This document shows, in pieces, positions 53,425-63,618 of a DNA stretch of 64,000 nucleotides. Below the pieces are notes generated by a model, which made no database searches, was not told the origin of the DNA, and saw nothing but the letters and a program-made list of their open reading frames with translations. Position numbers and translations under genes: made by a program. How positions within the stretch are numbered: position 1 is the first letter of the stretch; each line of letters starts with the position of its first letter. Source of the DNA: Zygaena filipendulae (Eukaryota; Arthropoda; Insecta; Lepidoptera; Zygaenidae); NCBI GenBank assembly GCA_907165275.2, contig OU015668.1, positions 9,729,658 through 9,793,657 on the forward strand. The letters are read 5' to 3'.

Positions 53425-53584
53425 GATCGATCGACGCACAGGTAAAACCGCTGGGTCTAAAACCATGAAATTTTGCACAAATATTCCTTAAGTGACGTAG
53501 GTGTGCACAAAGGTGTGTTGCAAAGTTTGTATGGAACAACTTGTTTTCTTGGAAGAAATTCCCGAAACCGCGGGGCACAGCTAG
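53425..53584 (+). mobile_element. HelA copy, decayed
   Basis: CATGAAATTTTGCACAAAT and CCCGAAACCGCGGGGCACAG followed by CTAG. The left hairpin stem is deleted. Confidence 0.55.
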
Positions 53585-53636
53585 TAGAGAACGAATGTCC
53601 CAGAAATGCTTCCAATGTGGAAATAAAGACACATCT

Positions 53637-53782
53637 TGAAAGCCAGTTCCCATCCCCATTCCAGGTCGGCGACGCACCTGCATGCCTTCTGGTGTTGCAG
53701 ATGTCCATGGGCGGCGGTAATAACTTACCATCAGGTGTACCACATGCCCGTTTGGCCCCTATGACATTAAAAAAAAACTTCC
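53637..53782 (+). mobile_element. L3 retroelement 3' end
   Basis: CCATTCCAGGTCGGCGACGC, TCTGGTGTTGCAGATGTCC, ATGGGCGGCGGTAATAAC and GCCCGTTTGGCCCC before an A9 tail. The most complete L3 copy here. Confidence 0.7.
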
Positions 53783-54258
53783 AGTCAAGGTGGAGTCAAC
53801 ACTGGGAGAGATGCATCACCAGCTAACAAGTCATAGCTACCGTTTATCCGACACACTGCCCGCGTGTGAATCAAACCCACGTCCACAAAATCGGGATGTG
53901 ACTACTCCGCTATATTAACACAATTCACCTTGAGACGTGTATCGCGTTGCATATTGAAGCGATCGGTACAGTCAGAAGCGAGAAGAATGTAAATATTTTC
54001 GTCAATCGTTGAACTCTATTAATATTGTATTAAGATTCAACGAATGTCAAAAATTATTAAATATTTCTAAAATTGACTGTACATACATGTTTGATATATG
54101 TTTTTAACATACCATTTTATAGGTCACGGATTCAAATTTTTTAAAGTATAGTGAACTGTTTGTGTTAAATGTATGGGATACTACCCTTTATTTTTCGTAA
54201 TTTCTTATGATAGAGTCAATACAAGCAACATCAGAAATATGTAACCACTTTTACCAAA
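53783..54258. other. unassigned stretch with a tRNA-like patch
   Basis: On the minus strand TAGCGGAGTAGTCACATCC and GTGGGTTTGATTCACAC (about 53860-53915) faintly resemble A and B boxes of a worn SINE. Nothing else recognised. Confidence 0.3.
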
Positions 54259-54471
54259 TCCATACTAATATTATAAATGCGAAAGTAACTCTGTCTGTCT
54301 GTCTGTATGTCTGTCTGTTACGCTTTCACGCCTTAACGACTCAACCGGTCATTATGAAATTTTGCATACACGTTGTCAGGGGTACATGGAAGAACAAAGG
54401 GTACTTAGTGTCCCGGAATTCCCGCGGGAACACGGAAATTACCGCGAGTGAAACCGCGGGGGAAAGCTATT
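54259..54471 (+). mobile_element. HelA copy with (CTGT)n
   Basis: TCCATACTAATATTATAAAT head, (CTGT)n at about 54292-54320, and a CCGCGAGTGAAACCGCGG hairpin. The end GGAAAGCTAT carries CTAT instead of CTAG. Confidence 0.8.
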
Positions 54472-54717
54472 TGTTATATCTTAATGCAATGCTAATAAAA
54501 TTAAACTTAACTTTACATAAAATAAACCTGTTTTTCAAATTTCATTTTTATAGTACCAATAGTCTCCAAAATAAAATGTCTTGATATATACGTACGTACA
54601 AAGCAGACGTCTTTCAATATCTAACGATGAAATAATAAAGGTTTCGTTACTATAATTTGCCTACCGAACTCTAAAAACGTTCCCCAATTTCAAACAAAAT
54701 TCAAACAAAAAAATTAA

Positions 54718-54938
54718 AACCGACTCCCAAAAACACAAAACTAAAAAGCTAAAAATAACAAAATACCGATTTAATCCAAAATACAAAAAAAATACACATA
54801 ATATTATTGGTTTGTGCTACCACTAATCGATTTAATTTGATTTGATTTGATTTGACGAGCTCGACTTATCCCAGGCGGGAGTCGACTTATCCCATCTACC
54901 CACTCCATATTTGGCTTATCACTTTTTGGAAGTCGGTT
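54718..54938. mobile_element. M5 element, internally rearranged
   Basis: AACCGACTCCCAAAAACAC to ACTTTTTGGAAGTCGGTT, with a (TTTGA)n tract at 54838-54856 and a duplicated GTCGACTTATCCCA-like word. Confidence 0.75.
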
Positions 54939-55275
54939 AAAAATGAGTACGCACGATGTGACAGCTCATGCTAGAGCTAATAACCCATCAGGCGCGATGC
55001 GACACTGCCCATAACACAAATTGGCATAATTTATAAAAGGTAGTTCCCTTGTATATCTTTTAAATTGGATCTTAGTTGACTCATAGTTCAAAGTCTCGGA
55101 CCACGATAGAACACCGTTTGTACGGTTTTTAGATGCATGGTCTGTTCAAACTGAAGCGTTGCGTCTAGTAGCGTTCCGCGGCGACGCGACGTGTGCTGTT
55201 TCCGGATATTCCCGGTTGAACTTTTATAATTTTACGGCTGCAAATAACATTAAAATAATGTATAATATGCAATTG
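54939..55275. other. unassigned stretch
   Basis: No feature recognised. Confidence 0.3.
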
Positions 55276-55277
55276 TA

Positions 55278-55599
55278 TCACAACTAAAGATGATTTATCC
55301 AAACTAAAGATGATTCATACGTAATTTTGTTTATTCATACTTATCAATGTTTACATAGGTAGGGCCGTATGTGGCTACAAAAATCATGTTGCAAGCGCCA
55401 GCTTTACGTCTATACCAGTTTATACTAGAATTCTGTACGTGGAGTACGCAATTACGACTATGTCCGCTCATTATTTTTTCAGTGTGTGGCGTCATATTAT
55501 TTGCACGAGTATAATAATTTATATTTAATATAAATATAATAATTATAATTTATAATAATTTATATTTATATCTTTAGTTTGGATAAATCATCTTTGTGA
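55278..55599. mobile_element. M8 inverted-repeat element
   Basis: Left TCACAACTAAAGATGATTTA TCCAAACTAAAGAT and right ATCTTTAGTTTGGATAAATC ATCTTTGTGA form near-perfect inverted repeats of about 34 bp. TA lies directly outside both ends. 322 bp, no coding capacity; a single copy here. A Tc1/mariner-like MITE is plausible. Confidence 0.75.
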
Positions 55600-55681
55600 T
55601 ATATATATAAAGAATTTATATATTATAGTAGATTATTTTTTTATTAAACGCCAACTACATGGGACAGAATATTTCTTACCA

Positions 55682-55868
55682 GCTGTTCCCCGCGGTCTTA
55701 CCTGCGTAGATTACGAAGTCTCCGCGGTGATTCTGCGGTAAAAGTATCTCATGTCCGTTTTTATACCCCTGACACATGTAAAATTTCAAGATGATCGATC
55801 AAGTAGTGAAGGCATAAAAGCCTTAAAATCAAATAAAAAACAAACACACAGTCGCATTTATAATATTA
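55682..55868 (-). mobile_element. HelA copy
   Basis: CAGCTGTTCCCCGCGG then TCTTACCTGCGTAGATTAC; core CAAGATGATCGATCAAGTAG; head reverse GCATTTATAATATTAGACA. CAGC replaces CTAG at the end. Confidence 0.75.
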
Positions 55869-56854
55869 GACAGGCGATGCGTGTATGCGTCATTTTGAAT
55901 ATTACCGGTGTATTTTTTGATGATATATCCATATTGCAACGACATGCTTCAGTTTGAACCCTCCATTATCGCTTGGTTGTTAAGTGGCGCTTTGGTTAAC
56001 CAATCTTAAACAAACACTTCCTTTAGCTTCGTAACGTAACGACGGGAACGTAACGCGGTACCTGTATCTATTTTATCTATAGTCTGTTCAAATATAATAT
56101 TGTAAAGAGAAAAGATTTGATTATTTTTCTTCGTTCATTTTTTTTTTCGATAAACACAAAAATTACTTGCCTGTTATTAAATGAATTGCCTGATATTAAA
56201 GAACCTGCTAATAAAGAAATTTTTGAATTTATATTAGTGTCCTTTTGTGTTATGAATACTCAGAAAGGATTTTTTACTCTTTCCTACTTCTAAAGGATGA
56301 CCCCCTATTAACAGAAAAGAGGATAAATATATAGTTTAGATGTTAGTCTTAGGAATCGGCATTTGGACTATTCTTCTCAAATAAAAAACACATAATTATA
56401 TCATTCATACATCCTGTAATAGGTTCAGGATTTTTCGTGATTCAACCTTTAAAATTTAATAAACTTTTAAGGTAGGTACATGGGTGAAACTAAATATATA
56501 TATAAGTAGTAAATCAATGGATATAATATACAGTATATTATTTGAAAAATAAAGGTCATAAATTCTCCAAGTTCAACATAACAACTGGTTTGATATGAAA
56601 TTAAAAACACTTATATACATAAAAAAAAAACATTCTTAATAGTATCTCTTTTGTTTGGACCAAAGACGGTATCTTTGAAGTTTTCACATTTGTGTTGAAT
56701 GTCACATAGATATTTCTATTAGAACGTGATAAAATCTACATAGAAAAAAACACGTCATATAGCCACTCCTTTTTAAGATATTTGATCGAAATTTGTGATT
56801 CCAACGAACAATTTTTTTTTATTGCTAGAACATACTTTTGTTTTTTAACAAGAA
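55869..56854. other. unassigned stretch
   Basis: About 1 kb of AT-rich DNA with no feature recognised. Confidence 0.3.
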
Positions 56855-57046
56855 TCCTACATATCTTATACTACATATTTTGCGAATGTGAATTTTTATG
56901 TTTGTTACGCTTACACGCCTAAACTACTCGGTTGAGTCGGATCGTCATGAAATTTTGCACACAGTGGTTTTCATAGGGTACTTTTTATCTCGGAACTCCT
57001 GCGAGAACTCCGAAATTACCGCAAGTGAACCGCGGGGATCAGCTAG
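56855..57046 (+). mobile_element. HelA copy, full length
   Basis: A-TCCTACATATCTTATACTAC to CGGGGATCAGCTAG-T. One hairpin base is lost (AAGTGAACCGCGG). Confidence 0.8.
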
Positions 57047-57106
57047 TAAAGTATAAACAGTCATGTGCTGTGCAAACAGCTTTACTACATACTTATATTT
57101 GAATAG

Positions 57107-57421
57107 CTAGCTATGTCCCGCGGTTTCACCTGGGTTAGTTTCGGAGATCCCGCGGGTATTCCCAGATACAAGTACTTACTACCGTATGTACCGTACCTTG
57201 ACAACGTGTAGGTAGTATGCCATATTTAATGTAGTTTCTTCAGCATTAATTTCGGAGTTCCCGTGGGGATTCCGGGATAAAAAGTAGCCTATGTCCTTCT
57301 CTGTTCTCCTGACAACGTGTATGCAAAACTTCGTGATGATCGGTTGAGCCGTTTTGCCGTGAAAGCGTAACGGACAGACAAATAGACAGAGTTACTTTCG
57401 CAATTTTAAATATCAGTAGAG
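57107..57421 (-). mobile_element. two HelA copies in tandem, the 3'-side one partial
   Basis: CTAGCTATGTCCCGCGG and a GGAGATCCCGCGGGTATTCC module, then at about 57240 a second TTTCGGAGTTCCCGTGG module through TGATGATCGGTTGAGCCG to an ATATCAGTAGAG head. The two share orientation. Confidence 0.7.
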
Positions 57422-57498
57422 ATGACATTTACTTATATTGAAATTCGCCTTGATGAAGATCACGTTATTGTTACTGGTAGGTACTTTTCAATCCATAA

Positions 57499-57840
57499 TT
57501 CCCTCTTCTTCTTCTTCTTCTTCTTCAGCCTATGTCCATCCACTGCTGGATGTAGGCCTTCTCATCGCGCTTCCAATCGCTCCGACACCTTGCTCCTCGC
57601 ATCCAAGTCTTCCCAGCAGCGCGCGCGATGTCATCGGTCATGTCATGGGCGGTCTTCCCGCATTTTATCCGTTTCCTGCTCTAACATCAGCAGCTTGTCA
57701 TCATCAGAAAGGGTCCGTGCATTAAACGTGTCTCTTCCAGAGATTCTTAGCACCCTCTGCCCCACCGTTACCATGACCGCTGCCGGAGTCAGGAATAGTG
57801 GGGCCGCTGGGGACTGAGGGCCGTGCTTGAATGAACTTAT
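57499..57840 (-). pseudogene. RTE-like LINE with endonuclease start joined to ORF end
   Basis: On the minus strand the upstream part reads TFNARTLSDDDKLLMLEQE, like the first conserved block of an APE-type endonuclease (NxRTLS...L). It breaks near 57655. From 57641 the next part reads MTDDIARAAGKTWMRGARCR then SDWKRDEKAYIQQWMDIG and TGA, the typical C-terminus of an RTE ORF, with a (GAA)n tail at 57504-57524. Reverse transcriptase and most of the endonuclease (over 2 kb) are missing between them. The element is thus a large internal deletion that keeps both ends, and cannot encode a working enzyme. Confidence 0.65.
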
Positions 57841-57871
57841 CCATGATGAGAGGAGTGGCCTTAAATTATAT

Positions 57872-57926
57872 AAAAATAATTCCCTCGGGAACTCGGAAAT
57901 TAACGCCGTGAAACCGCAGGCAACGG
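57872..57926 (+). mobile_element. HelA 3' fragment
   Basis: ATTCCCTCGGGAACTCGG and GCCGTGAAACCGCAGGCAAC; no CTAG. Confidence 0.5.
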
Positions 57927-58310
57927 TGTTATTGTGAAATAGAAATCTATTGATAGATGTGAGAACGCCCTTATGCATTGAGGAGTTGTGCGGTGCAGAA
58001 TTGGCTCTTAGGAAAGAAGACGGATGTTCTGACGGCGCGACAATCCGACAATCGGCATCATATCATCACGACGAGGCAACTGGGAGCCAGCCACGCGTGA
58101 CTCCCTCCCACGATAACACCGTATCTAATGTGGATGGGTTTTTGGTAAGTATGTCTTTTATTACTTGCAGAAGTGTATTTTTTTTTTTAAATATTTAAAA
58201 GCTGCTTTTAATAATCGCCGTCGAAAATGAAAGTTATGTTAGGTACATAGATAATTTTATAACCAATTATAAATGTTATTCAAAAACTATACATAGTTAA
58301 GCTATTTGGT
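57927..58310. other. unassigned stretch
   Basis: No feature recognised. Confidence 0.3.
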
Positions 58311-58355
58311 TATTTTTATTGGTTTTTAGTCCGTTCTGTAGATTTATATAAAATA
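58311..58355. mobile_element. M1 end fragment
   Basis: TTTTTAGTCCGTTCTGTAG and ATTTATATAAAATA match an M1 end and stop exactly where a HelA CTAG begins. Confidence 0.55.
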
Positions 58356-58445
58356 CTAGCTGTCCCCCGCGATTTCATCCGCGGTAATTTCGGAGTTCCC
58401 GCGAGAATTCCGGGATAAAAACTATCCTATCTTTTAACCCGTCAC
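58356..58445 (-). mobile_element. HelA 3' half
   Basis: CTAGCTGTCCCCCGCG, ATTTCATCCGCGGTAATTTC and GAGTTCCCGCGAGAATTCC, truncated after CTATCCTATCTTTTAA. Confidence 0.7.
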
Positions 58446-58707
58446 CTGTCACGGCTGATATTCCTCGGAACAGGCCCGATGTTAAACTAACCAAAACTAT
58501 GCGGTGTCACGGGTCATTAGCTCGTTCGCCCACCGTCACCGAGCGGGCTGTGTCCGCCGAAGGTGATCGTTTGATTGATTCCAAACGATCGCCATTTGCG
58601 TGTGCAGCGGTGCGCACGCGCCGCTCGTTGGGAGCCCAGGAGAAATGAGGACTAAAGGCTCTTAGGTGATAAGCGACAGTTTTTGCACAATGGACTGCCT
58701 AACTGAC

Positions 58708-59014
58708 GGGGATGTTGACTTTTGAAAATCAAAATTCCAATTAGTCCATCAGTTAGAAAATAAAAAAACAATAGACACGTATTTTTTGCTTTTTCAAATA
58801 AATTAAAATATACAGAGATAAAGCGCATTATTACAAAGTTTAGGGTGGGGACTGATGACGTCACTAACCGCTATAAGCCGCCATACAAACTGTCCGGTTA
58901 GGGACGTCACGCGAAATTTCAACTCAACGTAGCTCCATTATTTTTTGATTACGTAAATTTTTTTTTTTTTAATTTCTACAAGACGGACTAATCAAAAAAT
59001 TTAGTCAACAGCCC
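58708..59014. mobile_element. M1 element
   Basis: GGGGATGTTGACTTTTG to TTTAGTCAACAGCCCT; inner TAGTCCATCAGTTAG and AAGACGGACTA; GACGTCACTAACCGC and GACGTCACGCGAAATTTC inside. No AT duplication is evident at this copy. Confidence 0.8.
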
Positions 59015-59048
59015 TTTAGTGCAATAGTCACCAATTATTAATAATTAC

Positions 59049-59240
59049 GAGTCGATGCCCCGCGGTTTCAGTCGCGTTAATTTCGGAGTTCCCGCGGGGA
59101 TTCCGGGGTAAAACTGTCCTATGCTACCCTCCTAGGTTCTAGGAATAGGGTTAATATTATTCCTATAAATGAAAGATTTTTTAGATTCGGTTGAGTAGTT
59201 TTTGAGTTCTTCCATCACCAACAAACCAACTTGCTATACA
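59049..59240 (-). mobile_element. HelA copy, CTAG lost
   Basis: GATGCCCCGCGGTTTCAG, GAGTTCCCGCGGGGATTCCG and GGTTGAGTAGTTTTTGAG. The head is eroded. Confidence 0.65.
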
Positions 59241-59429
59241 TTTTTTTTTTCTTTATAGTGTTAGCACATTTAGACTAAAAGTTTCCCCCCAATTTCAGGA
59301 CTTCTTTGGGCAATTCTAGTTATAGTTCTTAATATAGTTTAGGCATAGGTACATCATGGACGTGTTTACCAAAATGCAACCTGCACTAAAACGGAGAAAT
59401 TTGTAAGTATATGAAGACATGCTGCAATG

Positions 59430-59523
59430 AATGCACCTATAAATTTTATGCAGAGATTTCCATCTCGAAGTTCCCGAGTGAACTCTGAAATTCAAGCGAG
59501 TGAAACCGCGGGCGAACAGCTAG
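59430..59523 (+). mobile_element. HelA 3' fragment
   Basis: GAAGTTCCCGAGTGAACTC, GCGAGTGAAACCGCGG and GCGAACAGCTAG. Confidence 0.65.
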
Positions 59524-59885
59524 TGTTAAAGAACAGTGATTTAGTAACGTGTTATCTCTTCTGATCTGTCTCCTTCGGCCACCACGCGATCACACTCGGA
59601 TGAGTTGACTAACTGTGGAGGTAATGACGAGTAATTTCAACGTACACCTATTGTTACTTGAGGTTTGTCACGATATTTGTATGACAACGTTCGACTCGCA
59701 TGTTTTTAATTGGATTCCCCATAATTGATTCTATAAGCGTTTTCTTTTGCTGTTCAAATAACATGAAAAATGTTATTATTTTTTTTTTTATAAACCTTCT
59801 TCTTTGGCTATCTGCGAATTAATGGCCCCTAACACTTTTTATAACGGTCATGTGTTGGTTCTTCCTCTTAAAATCATAGATGAAT
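59524..59885. other. unassigned stretch
   Basis: No feature recognised. Confidence 0.3.
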
Positions 59886-60120
59886 CTACGACCCGATTGG
59901 CGTTCTGGGTTCGATTCCCGGTGGGGGTGTACTTTGTGTGATAAACACAGGGTTCCACTTTCCAATCTGGGTGTGTTTTATATATATATATACTACATAG
60001 AATTACATATACCTATAGTATATACCACGTTTGCTTGGTTTCCACGACACAAGCTAATATTAACTTACTGTGGGATCAAGTAGATCTGTGTGTTGTGATG
60101 TGGATTATTATATTATTATT
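59886..60120 (+). mobile_element. S1 SINE with deletion in the tRNA-like head
   Basis: CTACGACCCGATTGG joins directly to GGGTTCGATTCCCGG (B box about 59908-59922), so most of the tRNA part between the boxes is lost. The body and ATTATTATATTATTATTA tail are intact. Confidence 0.8.
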
Positions 60121-60352
60121 ACATGCGGTTTTCACCAATAGATAGAGTGATTCATGAGGTAGGTTCAAGTGTATAATTTATCAAGGTTTCGTGTAAATCG
60201 GTTGGAATATAATGATAATTGTTGGGAAACTCAGAAAAAGTGTTTTATTAAGCTTTCATTCCTTAACTACTTAATCGATCATTATGAATTTTGTCTGGGG
60301 TAGGTTTTCCCACAAGATCTTTAAAATTGATGCGGGTAAAACCGAGGGGAAC
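60121..60352 (+). mobile_element. HelA-related copy, long subtype, end lost
   Basis: ACCAATAGATAGAGTGATTC, GTGTAAATCGGTTGGAATAT and GATGCGGGTAAAACCGAGG, then GGAACATG instead of GGAACAGCTAG. It starts right at the S1 tail. Confidence 0.6.
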
Positions 60353-60464
60353 ATGTTGTTTTAATTATAATAAAAACCAGTTTAAAAAAACCTTCATGAC
60401 AGGTCGGATAAGTTATTTTTCCACAAAATGTTTTACAACAATAAAATGCAAAAACTATGTATTT

Positions 60465-60772
60465 CCTGGGTATGAAAATTAAAATTCTATTTAGTCCGTC
60501 AGATAGATAATAAAAAAATAGTAGACTCATATTTTTTGCTTTTTCAAATTATTGGAAAAATAAGTACTAAGATAAAACGCATTAAAGTTCAGGAGTGGGG
60601 GCTCTTGACGTCATAACGTGCTATAAACTATTACACGGCATGACGTCACGCGATATTTCAACTTGATGTATCTCCGTTTTTTTTTCATTACGTAAAAAAT
60701 AAAGAAATACGTATCCAAAATTTTTATTAATCTACAAGACGGACTAAAAACTAAAATTTGTCTGACAAGCCC
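60465..60772. mobile_element. M1 element
   Basis: TATTTCCTGGGTATG and TTTAGTCCGTCAGATAG to AAGACGGACTAAAAACTAAA and CTGACAAGCCC. 308 bp; the left outer end is eroded. Confidence 0.75.
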
Positions 60773-61002
60773 GTCGCTACGTACAGTCGTACAATCAATA
60801 GCTACATAATTGAACAAATGCGAATAACATTGTTGCAACTCGTATCGAGGTATCTCGGCAAATTGTCTTCTACTATAGGTTGTTTAACGAAGCGGCAAGA
60901 GGAAGTGGATATCTTGATATCAGCTGATGATTGTGGCGCCCTACCACGGGCGGCAGGAGCTGTTACGGATAATTTGACCATAGACGTTCTTACAGCAACA
61001 AT

Positions 61003-61324
61003 AGGCTAGTTTCCTAAATTTTTCTTTTTAGTCCGTTTTGTAGATTGTTAAAAAATATTGGACACGTATTTTTTTATTTGTTTTGTAACCAAAAAATAAC
61101 GGAGATATATCAAGTCGAAATTTCACATGACGTCACGCCTCGCTACAGTTTGTTCGCACGTTATAGCGAGCTGTGACATCACGAGTCCCCCACCCTAAAC
61201 TTTAATGCGCTTTAATGCATATTTCCATTATTTTAAAAAAGCAAAAAATACGTGAATTTATTTTTTAATTATCTAACTGACGGACTAAATAGAATTTTGA
61301 TTTTTTTACCCAGGAAACTAGCCT
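61003..61324. mobile_element. M1 element, AGGCTAGTTTCCT subtype
   Basis: Ends AGGCTAGTTTCCT and AGGAAACTAGCCT are perfect inverses, with AT outside each (61001-61002 and 61325-61326). Inner TAGTCCGTTTTGTAG and CTAACTGACGGACTA. Inverted relative to the 60.5-kb copy, 230 bp away. Confidence 0.85.
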
Positions 61325-61386
61325 ATTCTATCTTTAAACCTAACCTATAATTCTGCTGACACAACAATACTTTGTTTCCGGAGTGT

Positions 61387-61568
61387 AAAAAATATATTTA
61401 GTCCGTCTTGTAGATTAATAAAAAATATTGGACACGTATTTTTTTCATTTTCTAGGTAATCAAAAAATAACGGAGATACATTAAGTCGAAATGTCACGCG
61501 TTACGCCATGCTACAGTTTAAGTACCTATAGCATGTGCAAGACGGACTAAAAACTAAAATTTGGTTGA
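61387..61568. mobile_element. M1 element, internally deleted
   Basis: TTAGTCCGTCTTGTAGATTA and TACATTAAGTCGAAATGTC, then from TACAGTTTAAG straight to CAAGACGGACTA. About 180 bp; the central half is gone. Confidence 0.7.
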
Positions 61569-61844
61569 TCTATCTATATGTCGTTGACAGATCACACACT
61601 TGATATTTCTCATGAAGTGGCCAATATGAGCCACTTACTTCATGACTTCAGGATGTGGCTAAACATAAAATATGATCAAATCTTAAAAGTTTCACTATTT
61701 GCCGCTAGAGGCGCTGATAGTGCATTGTTTATGCGATCCATCATGGAGGCGGTAAAAAAATTATGGTGACTAAGCAACGGAAGTTGATGGACTATTATTG
61801 GCTTTCAAATAAGATTTCAATGAAATCCATGGGCGATCCTACCC

Positions 61845-61997
61845 GAGGTAATTACTAAGTTCCTGCGGGAACTTTGTATAATCCGGTCTTAGCTGATGGC
61901 TCCGATCTCTAAATTATCTGCCTGCCAAATTTCAGCCTCACAAGTCAAGAATTTTTTGAGATTTCGTGTTTAGTCAGTGAGATCTTTTGCTATTATA
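61845..61997 (-). mobile_element. HelA-related variant subfamily
   Basis: GTTCCTGCGGGAACTTTG, GATGGCTCCGATCTCTAAAT, GCCAAATTTCAGCCTCACAA and GAGATTTCGTGTTTAGTCAG; the same variant as 5476-5600. It directly precedes a standard HelA copy. Confidence 0.5.
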
Positions 61998-62192
61998 CTA
62001 GCTGTCCCCCGCAGTTTCACCCGCAGTAATTTCGGAGTTCCCGCGGGAATTCCGGGATAAAGAGTATCCTATGTGTTAATCTGATTATTCATTTAAATCC
62101 ATTAAGTAGTTTTTGCATGAAAGAGTAACAAACATACATCCATCCATCTATGCATATACTTACAAACTTTCGCATTTATAATATTAGTAGGA
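61998..62192 (-). mobile_element. HelA copy, full length
   Basis: On the minus strand A-TCCTACTAATATTATAAATG to GGGGGACAGCTAG-T, 195 bp; the hairpin is slightly changed (CTGCGGGTGAAACTGCGG). Confidence 0.9.
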
Positions 62193-62343
62193 TTAGTGGG
62201 ATAGATAAAGATTACTGAACTTACATATTAAGCAAAAAAACAAATGAGTATTGTGTAGCGAAAACGGTTCGAGAACCATAAGTAACGAGGCCATCCTCGA
62301 AATTGTACTTACGCTTCTACCACAAAATAAATAGAAGGGACAT

Positions 62344-62344
<1 letters not shown>

Positions 62345-62374
<30 letters not shown>
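62345..62374 (+). repeat. (AAAT)n microsatellite
   Basis: Seven AAAT units after ACATGTT. Confidence 0.9.
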
Positions 62375-62375
<1 letters not shown>

Positions 62376-62882
62376 GACATCAACTCAGTTTAGCATGGAA
62401 ACTAGTGTCGCCGGTTAATTTTCGTACACAAAACTATTCATCACGCACAAAAACGTTCACTAGCGTAATGAAGTATACGCCATTTTGTTAATCACTGCTT
62501 TCAAAATTCACAGTTTTAGGGCTCTTATAGAATCCTTACGAATATTATAAACGCGAAGGTTTGTATGTATGGATGTATGGCTGTATGCATGTTTGTTACT
62601 TACTCTTTCACGCAAAAACTACTGAATAGATTTTAAAGATAATATACATAGCTTATACATCAGAATAACACATAGGGTACTTTTTAATACGGAATTGTCG
62701 CGGGATTTCCGAAATTAACGCAGGTGAAACCGCGGGGAACAGCTAGTAGGTATATTATACTTGGGATACCAGCATAGGAAGTTTTCTGAAAGTTAGAGCA
62801 CTTGCTCTAACTTCTATTGCAAGTGTGACGCGATCGCCCCGCTTACACGGCCCTTCTAGTTAATATGTTCTTTACTCTGTGA
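62375..62882 (+). repeat. HP repeat, copy 2, split by HelA
   Basis: GACATCAACTCAGTTTAGC and CACAAAACTATTCATCACGC on the left, hairpin AAGTTAGAGCA/CT/TGCTCTAACTT at 62790-62813 and TTTACTCTGTG on the right, as in copy 1 at 43.6 kb. HelA occupies 62533-62746. Confidence 0.65.
62533..62746 (+). mobile_element. HelA copy, full length, inside HP repeat
   Basis: A-TCCTTACGAATATTATAAAC to GCGGGGAACAGCTAG-T with CAGGTGAAACCGCGG at the hairpin. Confidence 0.85.
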
Positions 62883-63229
62883 CTTCTGCACACAAGGCGT
62901 TCTGTGTTTCCTATTCTATAGAAAACAATGGTTTCAGCTATGGCTAATCAGGAAACGATGTTATCGCCCACCGCTGGTCTAGGTGTCCAAGATTGTGGAG
63001 ATACACTAATTACTTTGAATACTGTTGCGCTAGGACTAATGGTCTGTCTGAATTACTAATGGCTAGCTCAAAGAATTACAATAAAATTAAAGTGTTTTTT
63101 AATGTCGAAGTCACAGCTTTTTATACTAAATGCACATATAAAAGATACTCATAAAAAAAATAACCAATTTTCCAAACTTTTTTCCGTACGATACGTATAT
63201 AACGAAAAACTATTTTTTCAAACTATTGC
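62883..63229. other. unassigned stretch
   Basis: No feature recognised. Confidence 0.3.
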
Positions 63230-63271
63230 TTGTCTGTCTGTTTGCTTCGGCTAATCTCCGAAACAACCAAT
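63230..63271 (+). mobile_element. fragment of the 25.7-kb HelA-related module
   Basis: TTGTCTGTCTGTTTGCTTCG and GCTAATCTCCGAAAC match the middle of 25617-25926; cut by the M1 copy that follows. Confidence 0.5.
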
Positions 63272-63597
63272 TGGCTACTTGACAAAAAATTTTTTTTTAG
63301 TCCGTCGTGTCGATTAGTAAAAAATATTGGACACGTATTTTTTCTTTTTTTACGTAATCAAAAAATAACAGAGATACATTGAGTTGAAATTTCGCGCGAC
63401 GTCACAACTCGGTGCAGTTTGTATGGCGCTTATAATGAATATTGACGTCACGAGCCCCCCACCCTAAGCTTTAATGCGCTTTATCTATGTTCATTTTCAT
63501 CAAATTGAAAAAGCAAAAAATACGTGTCTATTATTTTTTTATTTTCTAACTGACGGACTAATTAGAATTTTGATATTCATACCTTGGAGAATACCCA
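63272..63597. mobile_element. M1 element, TTGGSTA subtype, complete
   Basis: Outer ends TGGCTACTTGAC and GGAGAATACCCA, AT on both sides (63270-63271 and 63598-63599), inner TAGTCCGTCGTGTCG and CTAACTGACGGACTA. 326 bp, in the opposite sense to the 24.3-kb copy. Confidence 0.85.
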
Positions 63598-63618
63598 ATT
63601 CTGAAAGTATTTTTTATT

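Noticed and set aside
53387..53826. Frames of 83-118 codons on both strands
   Set aside because: They overlap a HelA remnant and an L3 retroelement end.
57422..57817. Plus-strand frames of 131 and 95 codons
   Set aside because: They run antisense to the RTE-like LINE remnant; the motifs are on the minus strand.
60758..61009. 83-codon frame between two M1 copies
   Set aside because: Starts inside one M1 element and ends at another; no motif.
3437..62746. CRISPR-like interspersed repeats
   Set aside because: The repeats are 180-300 bp, occur in both orientations with irregular spacing, and have transposon ends.
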